Source of the DNA: a candidate division WOR-3 bacterium
GTDB lineage: Bacteria > SDB-A
Length of the DNA: 40,903 nucleotides
Direction of reading: 5' to 3'
Assembly: GCA_016926475.1 (NCBI GenBank)
Contig: JAFGON010000093.1
Span: forward strand, 1 to 40,903
Shown here: positions 1-8,753 of the stretch, piece by piece
Numbering within the stretch: the stretch's first letter is position 1
Layout of the letters: every line of letters starts with the position of its first letter
The notes under the pieces: model-generated
Database searches by the model: none
What the model was told of the DNA's origin: nothing
The model's input: the letters and a program-made list of their open reading frames with translations, nothing else
Translations under genes and position numbers: made by a program

Positions 1-1128
1 AACGCTGAGAAGGTAGAAAACGCGCTCTTATCCGCTGGTTTTGAAAAGACAGAAGGGCAATCCGATTTTTCCATAATCTTCGCCTGTTCCGTGACCGAAC
101 AAGCTCAAAATGAATCGGAAGCTTGGATCAGAAAAATGGGCAAGACTTCAAAAAAAGTATTTGTAAGCGGTTGTCATGGGAAAAAAGCCGGGGATGGCAA
201 TGAAATTTTAGCAGAACTCGCGGTTTCGTCGCCCTCGACGTTTTCAAAGCGGAAAAGAGCCAGACCCGTCGTTTCAATACAAGAGGGGTGCAATTCGTTT
301 TGCTCTTTCTGCGTGATAAACAGTTTGAGAGGAAGACCAATTTCGCGAGATGTCGATGATGTGGCTTGTGAAGTGCAAAGCCTCGAAAAATCAGGATATT
401 CTGAAGTCGTATTGTCGGGTATTAGTCTTGGAAAAATTAAAAATGGACTGGGCCGTTTTCTGAAAGAGCTTCTTTTAAAAACCGGCAATATCCGTTTTAG
501 ACTGGGTTCACTTAACCCCCAGGATATAAAAGAAGACGGGGATTTTATCGAGGTTTTCGCTCAAAACAGGATAATGCCTTATGTTCACCTATCACTGCAG
601 AGCGGTTCTGACCGAGTTCTTAAAGATATGATGAGGCGTTACAATACTTCCGAAGTATGGGAATTATTGAGTGTTTTCAGAAAAAACCGATCAAAGCCGG
701 GCATCGGAGTGGATGTAATTGCCGGCTTCCCGACTGAAACAATGGAGAATCACATGGAGACAGTCCGTTTTCTGGAGAAAACCCAGCCGTCTTTCGCTCA
801 TGTCTTTCCTTATTCAGCGAGAAAAGGCACCCTCTCTAATCTTTACCCGGATGAAGTAGGCAAAGATGACAGAAACCTGAGAGCGTTTCATTTGCGTGAT
901 TTTATGCGAAAATCAAATTTGGTTTTTCTAAAAAACCTTGTCGGGGAAGAAAGAACCGCGATTGTAGAGAGAAAAAACGGGGAAAGTTACGTTTTAAGAG
1001 TCGACAACTTCGCTGTCGCAGAAACTTTCACGAAAGAGAAAGTCAAAGTTTCTTCCGCAGTCAGAATCAAGATATTTTCTTTTGATGAAAAGACAAATAC
1101 TCTCAAAGCGGAGATACTCGGTTTTTAA
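1..1128 (+). CDS. mtaB: Threonylcarbamoyladenosine tRNA methylthiotransferase MtaB-like, 5' truncated
   Basis: Radical-SAM methylthiotransferase that would convert t6A to ms2t6A at position 37 of ANN-decoding tRNAs. The reading frame is open from base 1, so the true start and the first cluster-binding Cys (the GC motif near the N-terminus) lie outside the window. Counting from base 1, the window holds the ACSVT cysteine, the SGCHG cysteine and the radical-SAM triad C97-x3-C101-x2-C104. The SIQEGCN...RGRPISRD context and the later HVFPYSARKGT motif are of MtaB rather than MiaB or RimO type (family knowledge). The last 60 or so residues fit a short TRAM-like tail. It is followed by miaB after 116 bases, giving two paralogous methylthiotransferases in tandem. 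Assignment to MtaB over another MiaB-family member is fairly sure. Confidence 0.85.
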   Translation, partial: NAEKVENALLSAGFEKTEGQSDFSIIFACSVTEQAQNESEAWIRKMGKTSKKVFVSGCHGKKAGDGNEILAELAVSSPSTFSKRKRARPVVSIQEGCNSFCSFCVINSLRGRPISRDVDDVACEVQSLEKSGYSEVVLSGISLGKIKNGLGRFLKELLLKTGNIRFRLGSLNPQDIKEDGDFIEVFAQNRIMPYVHLSLQSGSDRVLKDMMRRYNTSEVWELLSVFRKNRSKPGIGVDVIAGFPTETMENHMETVRFLEKTQPSFAHVFPYSARKGTLSNLYPDEVGKDDRNLRAFHLRDFMRKSNLVFLKNLVGEERTAIVERKNGESYVLRVDNFAVAETFTKEKVKVSSAVRIKIFSFDEKTNTLKAEILGF

Positions 1129-1207
1129 AAAGTTCCTCCGAACTCGACATAAAATAATACTCATTTCAGAGTTTCGGAAAATTCGGCTTTTTATGGTAAT
1201 AATTTTA

Positions 1208-1236
1208 TTAGAACAGCAGGGATATTTTGCTATAAT
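1208..1236 (+). promoter_or_regulatory. Sigma70-type promoter of miaB, likely leaderless
   Basis: TTAGAA at 1208-1213, a 17-bp spacer, then TATAAT at 1231-1236 preceded by TGC, an extended -10. The miaB ATG follows at 1245, only eight bases after the -10, and no Shine-Dalgarno sequence is present. Transcription would start at or within a few bases of the start codon. The rest of the 116-bp gap shows nothing else. Confidence 0.6.
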
Positions 1237-1244
1237 CTTCTCTC

Positions 1245-2465
1245 ATGAAATTTTACATCAAGACATACGGTTGCCAGATGAATTTCGCAGAATCAAGGTA
1301 TGTTGAGGAAAAATTGCTCGGGATGGGTTATGAGGAGAGTAAAAGCGCCGAAGATGCAGACCTGGTTGTAGTCAACGGTTGTTCGGTTAGAGAACACGCT
1401 CAAGAGAGGACTCTTGGATGGCTGAAATCACTTTCGAAAGAGAGGAAGAAAGTTTTAGCGATGGGGTGCCTTGCTGCTCATGTCCCGCAAAAGTTGTATG
1501 AAACGGGAGCCGATACGGTTTCATACATCATAGACTTTTCCGAATTTGAAATTTCAGATGGTCAAAAAACAAGGGTAAATCCGAAAATACCCGAAGACCG
1601 ACTTGAATACGAAATCCCTATTGTCCGGGGCTGCGACAGATTCTGCACTTATTGCATTGTGCCTTACCTGAGGGGTAAAGTCGTCTCCAGAAGACCGGAA
1701 GAGATCTTGAGAGAGATAGAGTCCTGCGTCCTGAAGGGAGGGGCGGTTTTCAATTTGCTGGGCCAGAATGTCAACAGGTATGATTACGGGGGGTACAAAT
1801 TGTCAGACCTTCTTAGAGACGTGTCCGATATTTCGGGTGTCATGGGCTTGACTTTTACGACTTCGCATCCTGCGGATCTAACCGAGGGGACAGTTCGGGT
1901 CGTGGCCGAAAAAGACAATATTTTTAAGTATTTTCATCTGCCTTTTCAAAGCGCTTCCGACAGGCTTTTAAAGAGAATGGCTAGGGGTTACGACTCAAAA
2001 AAATACCTGGCTGACATAGAAATGATAAGGGATATATATCCAAAAATGAGGATTTCAACCGATGTAATGGTCGGTTTGCCTGGAGAAACTCAGGAAGATT
2101 TTATCCAGACGATAGGTTTCGTTGAAAGATTGAGGTTCGATGAAGCTTATATGTACGCGTACTCTCCGAGAAAAGGCACTCTTGACAACCTGGCCCCTGA
2201 TCTTGTGGAAAAGAATATTCGTAAAAAAAGATTGGTAAAGCTCATTGACGTTCAGAGGAATATTTCTCTGGAGAAAAAGAAGGAAAAAATCGGTACATTC
2301 GGCAGGGCTATTTTAACTTCGAAGTCGAGGTTCGGAGGGTATTCATTCGGCATGCTTTTTGACATGTCTCCTGTTTTAACAGACGCAGAATTCAGGATCG
2401 GCCGGATGTTGGATTTAGAGATAAAAGAGCTGAAAGGAGGGACTCTTTTTGGACAGCCTGTTTGA
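1245..2465 (+). CDS. miaB: tRNA-2-methylthio-N6-dimethylallyladenosine synthase MiaB
   Basis: Radical-SAM enzyme that adds the 2-methylthio group to i6A37 of tRNAs reading UNN codons. It carries the diagnostic YGCQMN motif (C10), C46 (NGCSVRE) and C75 (MGCLA) for the auxiliary 4Fe-4S cluster, and C130-x3-C134-x2-C137 (RGCDRFCTYC) for the SAM cluster. The 406 residues are slightly shorter than typical, with a compact TRAM region at the end. The ATG at 1245 is chosen because YGCQMN normally lies about ten residues in and because the -10 box sits just upstream. Its 3' end overlaps mutS by 17 bases. miaA, needed to make its substrate, is not in the window. Confidence 0.93.
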   Translation: MKFYIKTYGCQMNFAESRYVEEKLLGMGYEESKSAEDADLVVVNGCSVREHAQERTLGWLKSLSKERKKVLAMGCLAAHVPQKLYETGADTVSYIIDFSEFEISDGQKTRVNPKIPEDRLEYEIPIVRGCDRFCTYCIVPYLRGKVVSRRPEEILREIESCVLKGGAVFNLLGQNVNRYDYGGYKLSDLLRDVSDISGVMGLTFTTSHPADLTEGTVRVVAEKDNIFKYFHLPFQSASDRLLKRMARGYDSKKYLADIEMIRDIYPKMRISTDVMVGLPGETQEDFIQTIGFVERLRFDEAYMYAYSPRKGTLDNLAPDLVEKNIRKKRLVKLIDVQRNISLEKKKEKIGTFGRAILTSKSRFGGYSFGMLFDMSPVLTDAEFRIGRMLDLEIKELKGGTLFGQPV

Positions 2466-5007
2466 AGACGCTCCATCGGTTCCTCAAACTCCTTTTCTCA
2501 AGCAGTATTTCAGGGAAAAGAAAAAATTCCCGGACGCAATACTATTTTTCAGGATGGGCGATTTCTACGAGACATTTTTCGACGACGCGAAAACCGTCTC
2601 AGATTTGACAGGCATAGCGCTGACTTCAAAACCTGCGGGTAAAAACACGAGAGTGCCTCTGGCGGGAGTGCCGGTTAAAGCAGTTGAAACATACATCAAC
2701 AGCATCATAGGAAAAGGATACAAAGTAGCCGTCTGCGAACAGCTTGAGCCTCCAGGTAAAAAACTGATAAAAAGGGAAATCGTCAACCTAATAACTCCGG
2801 GCACGGCAGTTGAACCTTCTCTTTTAAACCCTGAAAAGGACTTGTATGTTTGCTGTGTGGTCACCGGGAAAAAAACATCCGGAATCGCGTACGCAGAAGC
2901 CCTCAGTGGTGAATTCAGGGCAGGGGAAATTTTAACTCAGAACTTAGAGGAAGAACTTTTGAGAATATCGCCCAAGGAAATTCTTCTTCCGGAAGCCGCC
3001 GAATTCAATTCCGGTGAATGGTTTATATCCCGTCTCGACTTGACGTATTTCAGCCCCTCGATTTTGGCGAAACTCAAAAAGAATCTGGGGACGAAAACTT
3101 TGCTCGGATTCGGGATAAAAGACGAATCTCAAGCCGCCATAGCCGCCGCAGCACTTTATGAATACTTATCGAGGACGACAAACAGTTCTTTGGACCACAT
3201 GAAAAAAATCCGAAAACACGATTTTTCAGAATACATGAACCTCGACATGACCACATTGAAAAACCTCGAGATCACGGAATCTTCATCTGGTGAAAAAAAA
3301 GACTCGCTCCTGGGCACGCTTGACATAACTCAACTGGCATGCGGAAGAAGGCTTTTGAAAAAATGGATATCGGAACCTCTTTTGGAAAAGGATAGGATTG
3401 AAGAAAGATACGACGCGGTCGAAGAGCTTATAAAAAATAAAGACGCCAGAGAAGACATCTCGAGTATTGTAAAAGACCTTCACGACCCTGTCAGGATGTC
3501 AGGAAGGCTCGGAACAGGAAGAGCCACAATTTACGAATTGATGAAGTTTAAAAATTTGCTGTCTTCCATTCCGAAAATCAAAAAAGCGATGATGCCCCTT
3601 CAGTCAAAAATATTCAGAAGGATACTGGAAGGACTCGACGAGCAAAAAGAGCTTCACGAAGAGCTGGAAAAATCCCTGACAGATTCCGTCGAAGACATAA
3701 TCAAAAGGGGTTACGACCCGGATTTGGATCGTATTAAAGAAGATGTCAGAGAAGCACTCTCATACATAAGCATCCTGGAAAAGCGGCGCAGGGAACAGAC
3801 CGGAATCTCTTCCATCAAAATAAAATACAACGCGGTAATAGGTTATTATTACGAAGTGACAAAACCGAACCTTGACCTGGTTCCGGCTGATTTCAGAAAA
3901 AAGCAGTGGCTTTCAAACGCCGAAAGGTTCAGCGACCAGGAATTGGACAAGCTCGAAGAGAGGATAATATCTGGACAGCAAAAGATAAAAAACATCGAAG
4001 ACAGAATAATCGGCAGAGCGAGAGACCTATGCCGTCAACACTCGACTTTGACGAGGGAAAACGGAGAATTGATTTCAGAGATTGACGTTCTTGTCTCGTT
4101 TGCCAAAATCGCCGAGAACAACGGATACACAAGACCAAGTTTATCTGAAAAACCGATACTTTTCATCAAAGAATCAAGACACCCGGTTGTCGAAAACAAC
4201 ATCAGCTCCGGTTATTTTGTCCCCAACGACATCTCGCTTGACGTCGAAAACGGGCCTTCTCTGGCGATTATAACCGGTCCAAACATGGCGGGTAAATCGA
4301 CCTACATGAGACAAGCTGCTCAGACAGTTGTGATGGCTCAAAGTGGATGCTTTGTCCCGGCTCAATCGGCGGTCGTAGGACTGACGGACAGGATATTTTC
4401 GCGAATAGGGGCAAGCGACGACATTTCCAAAGGGATAAGCACCTTCATGGCAGAGATGATAGAGACAGCGAACATCACCAACAACGTCACAGACAAAAGC
4501 CTTGTAATCTTAGACGAAATAGGCAGGGGGACAAGCACCTTTGACGGTATTTCAATAGCTTGGGCTGTAGCGGAGTACCTTTTGGAAAACGTCAAATGTA
4601 GGACTCTTTTTGCCACTCATTACCACGAATTGACTGCCCTGCCCGATAAATTCAAATCCGCAGAAAACCTGAACATCTCGGTTAAAAGGTCGGGGGAAAA
4701 GATACTTTTCACGAGAAAAGTCGAAAAAGGTTCAAGCAGCCACAGTTATGGAATAGAAGTCGCCCGTCTCGCGGGTTTGCCGCCTGAGGTTATCGAACAA
4801 GCCAGAGAAATTCTCCGCACCCTGGAAAAACATGAGGTAGTAATTCAGGACGATAAAGATAAAACTCCAAGAAATGAAATCAAACGGCCTGTGAGCGATA
4901 AAATAAGGGAGTATTTGTGGAGTATCAACCCGGAAGAATTGACTCCCAAAGAAGCTCTTGACAGGCTTTTTGAACTGAAAACATTTATCTCTGAAGAGGA
5001 CGGTTAA
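2449..5007 (+). CDS. mutS: DNA mismatch repair protein MutS
   Basis: Recognises mismatches and short loops in DNA and recruits MutL. Domains in order: N-terminal mismatch-binding domain with the F39-x-E41 motif (MGDFYE), connector, lever/clamp with coiled-coil arms, and C-terminal ABC-type ATPase with Walker A GPNMAGKST from residue 610, the STF-type signature (ISTFMAE), Walker B (LVILDEIGRGTS) and the ATHYHEL switch histidine. Length 852 is normal for MutS1. It starts at TTG, placed by a GGAGG eight bases upstream that lies inside the end of miaB, so the two are probably translationally coupled. mutL is not in the window. Confidence 0.96.
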   Translation: MDSLFEDAPSVPQTPFLKQYFREKKKFPDAILFFRMGDFYETFFDDAKTVSDLTGIALTSKPAGKNTRVPLAGVPVKAVETYINSIIGKGYKVAVCEQLEPPGKKLIKREIVNLITPGTAVEPSLLNPEKDLYVCCVVTGKKTSGIAYAEALSGEFRAGEILTQNLEEELLRISPKEILLPEAAEFNSGEWFISRLDLTYFSPSILAKLKKNLGTKTLLGFGIKDESQAAIAAAALYEYLSRTTNSSLDHMKKIRKHDFSEYMNLDMTTLKNLEITESSSGEKKDSLLGTLDITQLACGRRLLKKWISEPLLEKDRIEERYDAVEELIKNKDAREDISSIVKDLHDPVRMSGRLGTGRATIYELMKFKNLLSSIPKIKKAMMPLQSKIFRRILEGLDEQKELHEELEKSLTDSVEDIIKRGYDPDLDRIKEDVREALSYISILEKRRREQTGISSIKIKYNAVIGYYYEVTKPNLDLVPADFRKKQWLSNAERFSDQELDKLEERIISGQQKIKNIEDRIIGRARDLCRQHSTLTRENGELISEIDVLVSFAKIAENNGYTRPSLSEKPILFIKESRHPVVENNISSGYFVPNDISLDVENGPSLAIITGPNMAGKSTYMRQAAQTVVMAQSGCFVPAQSAVVGLTDRIFSRIGASDDISKGISTFMAEMIETANITNNVTDKSLVILDEIGRGTSTFDGISIAWAVAEYLLENVKCRTLFATHYHELTALPDKFKSAENLNISVKRSGEKILFTRKVEKGSSSHSYGIEVARLAGLPPEVIEQAREILRTLEKHEVVIQDDKDKTPRNEIKRPVSDKIREYLWSINPEELTPKEALDRLFELKTFISEEDG

Positions 5008-5008
5008 A

Positions 5009-5908
5009 TTGCTGGTTTTTTTGTTTTCTATCTGGGCTATTCTCAATTCTCAAAATGTTTCCTGCTTGGATTATTACGCGGGCAGGGTCTACGCCGGAAC
5101 TTTGGGTGACGGGCTTTACATTATCGAGACCAAAGATTTTCTCGTCAGAAAATTCTCGGACTCTGTCGTCACTTGCCCTTACATCACGGAATTGGAAGCC
5201 TCGGAAAGGGGTCTGCTCGTCGGAACTTACAACGGGTTGTATTGCATTGACGGAGAAGGGCATCTCCTCTACTCTTATGTTTCAGATGACTACTATGACA
5301 GGTTTGTCACTTCAATAGGTTATTTTAGAAGTTTCAGTGTAGTCGGAACTTCATCGGGAATATCAATAATCCGCGATGGGATTGTCGTAAAAAGACCTTT
5401 TTACTCACCTGTCTCGTGTGTCTCGGTCGCCGGGGATTCCGTTCTGATAGGATCCATTGAAGGTTTATTCGTGATGGAACAAGATTTGACTGTCAGAAAA
5501 ATTCCTGTTCCTGTTGAAAATTTCCCTGTTAGTTGTGTTTTTGCAGACAGCGGATGGATCTGGATAGGTCTTGAAGACGCCTATGAAGACTATTCTCCCG
5601 GAGGGCTTTATCTTTTCGGGGGAGGCTCGCTTTTTTGGAGAATCGATGTCATTTCAGCCATGAAATATTACGGAGTGAGCGATATTTGTAAAGTAGATGA
5701 TTCTCTTTTGATATCTGTCTACAAGATGCTGGACGGCTTGAAATTAGGTTACAACACCGTCCTTTTTCACGGTGTCGTATCCCGTCTATCTTTAGACGAA
5801 GACCAAACACCGCTAAATGTAGCAGTGAACGATATTCTTTTCATTCCCGAGAGAAATGAAATATGGCTGGCGACAGTCAAAGGAATAGAAATAATCGGTT
5901 TGGATTGA
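5009..5908 (+). CDS. Predicted exported beta-propeller protein, function unknown
   Basis: A hydrophobic N-terminus (about residues 1-14) ending in a Cys at 19 suggests export. The mature part has about six repeats of the form hydrophobic-G-T/S-x-x-G-h (YAGTLGDGLY, LVGTYNGLY, VVGTSSGIS, LIGSIEGLF, IWIG...GGLYLF, IWLATVKGIEI), the pattern of Reg_prop/WD-like propeller blades. No catalytic motif is visible. Start TTG at 5009 lies two bases after the mutS stop, with a GAAGAGG ribosome site in mutS. It probably belongs to the mutS transcript, but that neighbourhood says little about its job. It could be a sensor-type propeller that has lost its kinase partner; that is speculation. Confidence 0.6.
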   Translation: MLVFLFSIWAILNSQNVSCLDYYAGRVYAGTLGDGLYIIETKDFLVRKFSDSVVTCPYITELEASERGLLVGTYNGLYCIDGEGHLLYSYVSDDYYDRFVTSIGYFRSFSVVGTSSGISIIRDGIVVKRPFYSPVSCVSVAGDSVLIGSIEGLFVMEQDLTVRKIPVPVENFPVSCVFADSGWIWIGLEDAYEDYSPGGLYLFGGGSLFWRIDVISAMKYYGVSDICKVDDSLLISVYKMLDGLKLGYNTVLFHGVVSRLSLDEDQTPLNVAVNDILFIPERNEIWLATVKGIEIIGLD

Positions 5909-5912
5909 AAAG

Positions 5913-7157
5913 ATGAATTTCAGGCAATCTAAAACTTTTCTCAGAGAACTTCACGACAATGAAAATTCGGTTCAAAAATATTTCGAGCCCGATCTTTTCG
6001 GATTGAAAAAAGCGGTACCTCTTTTTGACACCCGAGGTATGATAAAAGTCAAAATCGTAGGGACAAACGGAAAAGGCTCCGTTGTTTCTATGCTCGTTTA
6101 CGCTCTGCGCGAATGCGGTTTGAAAACGGTTTCATTTTCGTCTCCACATCTTGTAGACGAACTCGAGCGAATCTGCATAGACGGTGAAAAGGTTTCCCAT
6201 GAAAAGTTTTCGAGCGCACTATCAGAGGTCATCCTCAGATTTGACAAGAAGTTTACATATTTTGAGACGATGCTTTTGACCTGTTTGGCTATTTCTGTCT
6301 CCGAGAAGCCCGATGTTTTAATTCTCGAAGCCGGGATGGGAGGCAGATACGACGCCACAAACGCTGTACAATGCGGTATCGTCGCCTGTACTTCGATTTC
6401 TCTCGATCACGTGGAATTTTTAGGGCATACGGAAAACCAGATCGCCCTTGACAAAGCCGGCGGGTTTTCCGGTCCCTGCGATGTGGTCGTTTCTTTTGAA
6501 GGCACTAAGTTCGATATTTTCCGGATAAGGGCACATATAAACGGCGCAAAAATCCACAGAGCCGATGAATTGATAGGCTTTAAATCAGGTTTTTCTTTGG
6601 AAGGCGGGACAGGTTGCCGGACCGATGAGTTCGGCACGGCGACAACGCTTTTAAAAGGCGATTATCAGATAGAAAATTTAAAATTGGCGCTCTCTATTTT
6701 GAAATTGCTAAAAAAAGATTTCGATATTGAGAATTGCCTGGTAGTTAGCGGTTTAATGAACGCAAGACATAAGGGAAGGCTTCAGTACATTTCACAAAAA
6801 CCACTGAAGATAATCGACGGCAGCCACAATGTTCAAGGCGTCCGTGAAACAGTCCGTTTCCTGGAAAAGACACACCGGGTCAAATTCAAAGTTTATTTCT
6901 CATCGATGAAAGACAAAGATTATTTTGGAATGATTCAGGAACTTGACAATATCGCGTTGTGTTTTGTGATAACAGGCACGGGTGGTGAAAGGAATCTCGG
7001 CGCGAACGAGATGGAAGAAGTATTTAAAGCAATTCCGAAAGAGCACATTTATACCGACAAGGTGGAGTTTATACGGAATTTTCTGAAAGACAGGTCTGAC
7101 TCTATCGCGATAGGAAGTCTTAAAACCGCCGGGGACATCCTTAAAGCGTTGACATAA
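5913..7157 (+). CDS. folC: Bifunctional folylpolyglutamate synthase / dihydrofolate synthase FolC
   Basis: Mur-ligase-family ATP-dependent enzyme that joins glutamate to dihydropteroate or folates. The ATP-binding P-loop GTNGKGS is at residues 50-56; the ILEAGMGGRYDATN motif and the CTSISLDHVEFLG motif with the conserved His follow, and the C-terminal domain has IIDGSHNVQG. The 414 residues match the family. ATG at 5913 is four bases after the previous stop, so it is co-transcribed. Whether it does one or both reactions cannot be told from sequence. Confidence 0.92.
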   Translation: MNFRQSKTFLRELHDNENSVQKYFEPDLFGLKKAVPLFDTRGMIKVKIVGTNGKGSVVSMLVYALRECGLKTVSFSSPHLVDELERICIDGEKVSHEKFSSALSEVILRFDKKFTYFETMLLTCLAISVSEKPDVLILEAGMGGRYDATNAVQCGIVACTSISLDHVEFLGHTENQIALDKAGGFSGPCDVVVSFEGTKFDIFRIRAHINGAKIHRADELIGFKSGFSLEGGTGCRTDEFGTATTLLKGDYQIENLKLALSILKLLKKDFDIENCLVVSGLMNARHKGRLQYISQKPLKIIDGSHNVQGVRETVRFLEKTHRVKFKVYFSSMKDKDYFGMIQELDNIALCFVITGTGGERNLGANEMEEVFKAIPKEHIYTDKVEFIRNFLKDRSDSIAIGSLKTAGDILKALT

Positions 7158-7183
7158 AATAACAATGGTGATAGCTATAGTCT

Positions 7184-7402
7184 ATGGAAAAACCCAAAAA
7201 AATGACGTTTGAAAAGATGATGTCTAGAATCGGAGAAATTGTCGAAGCTCTTGAAAATCCTGAATTGCCTCTCGAGAAATCAATCGAACTCTTCGAAGAA
7301 GGTATGAACCTCATAAAGAGCACACGTTCCTATCTTTCTGAAGCCGAAAAGAAAATTAGAATCATATCCGAAGATGACAAAATAGAGGAAAAAGATATTT
7401 GA
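7184..7402 (+). CDS. xseB: Exodeoxyribonuclease VII small subunit XseB
   Basis: Small helical subunit of exonuclease VII, which degrades single-stranded DNA. The 72 residues match the family: FEKMMSRIGEIVEALE, then the LPLEKSIELFEEG motif, then a second helix of about 20 residues. The large subunit gene xseA is not in the window, although the two are often adjacent. The stop codon overlaps the ispA-type start as TTGA. No ribosome site is visible before the ATG; a TATAGT lies just upstream, so a leaderless start is possible but unproven. Confidence 0.9.
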   Translation: MEKPKKMTFEKMMSRIGEIVEALENPELPLEKSIELFEEGMNLIKSTRSYLSEAEKKIRIISEDDKIEEKDI

Positions 7403-8280
7403 CGTCAATTGAAATTCGGCTAAAAGAGAACAAAGAAATCGTAGAGAGTTGGCTTGACGACAACCTTCCGAAAGAAACTGAATTTCCCGAAATAATACAC
7501 AGAGCAGTAAGATATTCTGCTCTTTCGGCGGGAAAGTATCTTAGGTCTTTTCTCGTCCTCGAAGCTTGCAGGATAACCGGGGGAGATTATAGAGAAGCGC
7601 TTCCGGTAGCGGGAGCAATCGAAATGTTGCATTCCTACAGCCTAATACACGATGATTTACCGGCGATGGACAACGACGATTTGCGAAGGGGAAAGCCGAC
7701 TTCACACCGGCAGTTCGGAGAAGACATGGCGATTTTGGCCGGAGACGCCCTTTGCACTTTTGCATGGCAGATTATAGCCGACAAGACAAAACCCGACATT
7801 TGTTCAAAAGTCGAAAAAATACTCGGAAGAGCTGTAGGAACTAAGGGAATGATAGGCGGTCAAGTCGCCGACATGCACTGGGACCAAATGTCATTTGGCA
7901 GATCGAAAATTTTAAGATACATCCACAGGCATAAGACCGCCGCTTTGATATCTGCCTCGCTTTCCACCGGAGCAGTATGCGGTGAAGCGGAAGAAAAGAT
8001 TGTTGAGCTTTTTTTCAAGGCGGGTGTCTGTCTCGGAATGGAGTTCCAGATCGTCGACGATATACTCGATGAGACGGGTGACGAGGAAAAAATGGGCAAA
8101 AAACTCAAAAAAGACTCTTCGAGCAACAAGCTTACATATCCTAACCATTACGGGTTGAAGACTTCTCGGCTGATGGCGAGAAAATACGCCGACATGGCGA
8201 TAAAAAATTTTTCAAGAGTCGGAGAAAAAACCGCTGATCTGGCAAAACTTACCGAATACATTCTTGAGAGGTCCAATTGA
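7399..8280 (+). CDS. ispA: Polyprenyl synthetase (farnesyl/geranylgeranyl diphosphate synthase)
   Basis: Condenses isopentenyl diphosphate with allylic diphosphates to make C15 or C20 chains. The first aspartate-rich motif is D85-D86-x4-D91 followed by LRRGKPTSH, and the second is D220-D221-I-L-D224. MIGGQVADM and the KT motif near residue 179 are also present. The 293 residues are typical. The TTG start overlaps the xseB stop by four bases (TTGA). The order xseB-ispA...dxs is a widespread bacterial isoprenoid cluster. Product chain length cannot be assigned confidently by eye. Confidence 0.92.
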   Translation: MTSIEIRLKENKEIVESWLDDNLPKETEFPEIIHRAVRYSALSAGKYLRSFLVLEACRITGGDYREALPVAGAIEMLHSYSLIHDDLPAMDNDDLRRGKPTSHRQFGEDMAILAGDALCTFAWQIIADKTKPDICSKVEKILGRAVGTKGMIGGQVADMHWDQMSFGRSKILRYIHRHKTAALISASLSTGAVCGEAEEKIVELFFKAGVCLGMEFQIVDDILDETGDEEKMGKKLKKDSSSNKLTYPNHYGLKTSRLMARKYADMAIKNFSRVGEKTADLAKLTEYILERSN

Positions 8281-8753
8281 TAAAAGTTCCTCAAAACGGC
8301 GTGAGCATAGTCCTGATAACGCTTTTGTCTGGTTCTCTGGTTCAAACCATCAAAATTATCATAGGGATAATACAGGATTACTCGAAATACAAAAAATTCA
8401 TTCTCGGAAAAAACATAAAAAGAATAAACGAACCCGGCGGAATGCCTTCTTCCCACTCGTCGTCAGTGATCACGTTGTCTTGCCTTGTAGGCTTTTGGGA
8501 AGGTTTTACCAGCGTTCTTTTTGGCATCACCCTGTTTTTTTCACTTATCGTGATATACGACGCGGCTGGAGTAAGACGTTCTGTCGGAAAACAGGCGCAG
8601 ATCTTGAATAGAATTATAGATGAAATGAACAGACTTGGTCATTTGAAATCAGGCAGGTTAAAAGAGCTTCTTGGACACACAATGTTTGAAGTTTTTATCG
8701 GTTCACTGATAGGTTTTATAGTCGCTTGGGTCGTCGGGAAGTATTTGTCATGA
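8277..8753 (+). CDS. Divergent PAP2 family (DUF212/YuiD) membrane protein
   Basis: A 158-residue integral membrane protein with the DUF212 hallmarks: an N-terminal hydrophobic segment, the GGMPSSHSS motif (residues about 53-61, resembling the acid-phosphatase/haloperoxidase signature), two central membrane segments, the DAAGVRRSVGKQA motif and a final HTMFEV...G segment. A prenyl-diphosphate phosphatase role is plausible given its place between prenyl synthase and dxs, but biochemistry for this family is sparse. The TTG start overlaps the previous stop as TTGA, and its own stop overlaps dxs as ATGA. Confidence 0.88.
   Translation: MIKVPQNGVSIVLITLLSGSLVQTIKIIIGIIQDYSKYKKFILGKNIKRINEPGGMPSSHSSSVITLSCLVGFWEGFTSVLFGITLFFSLIVIYDAAGVRRSVGKQAQILNRIIDEMNRLGHLKSGRLKELLGHTMFEVFIGSLIGFIVAWVVGKYLS

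Noticed and set aside
7149-7181. TTGACA...TATAGT promoter before xseB
   Set aside because: Spacing is 21 bp and TTGACA is the end of folC; support is too weak to list as a feature.
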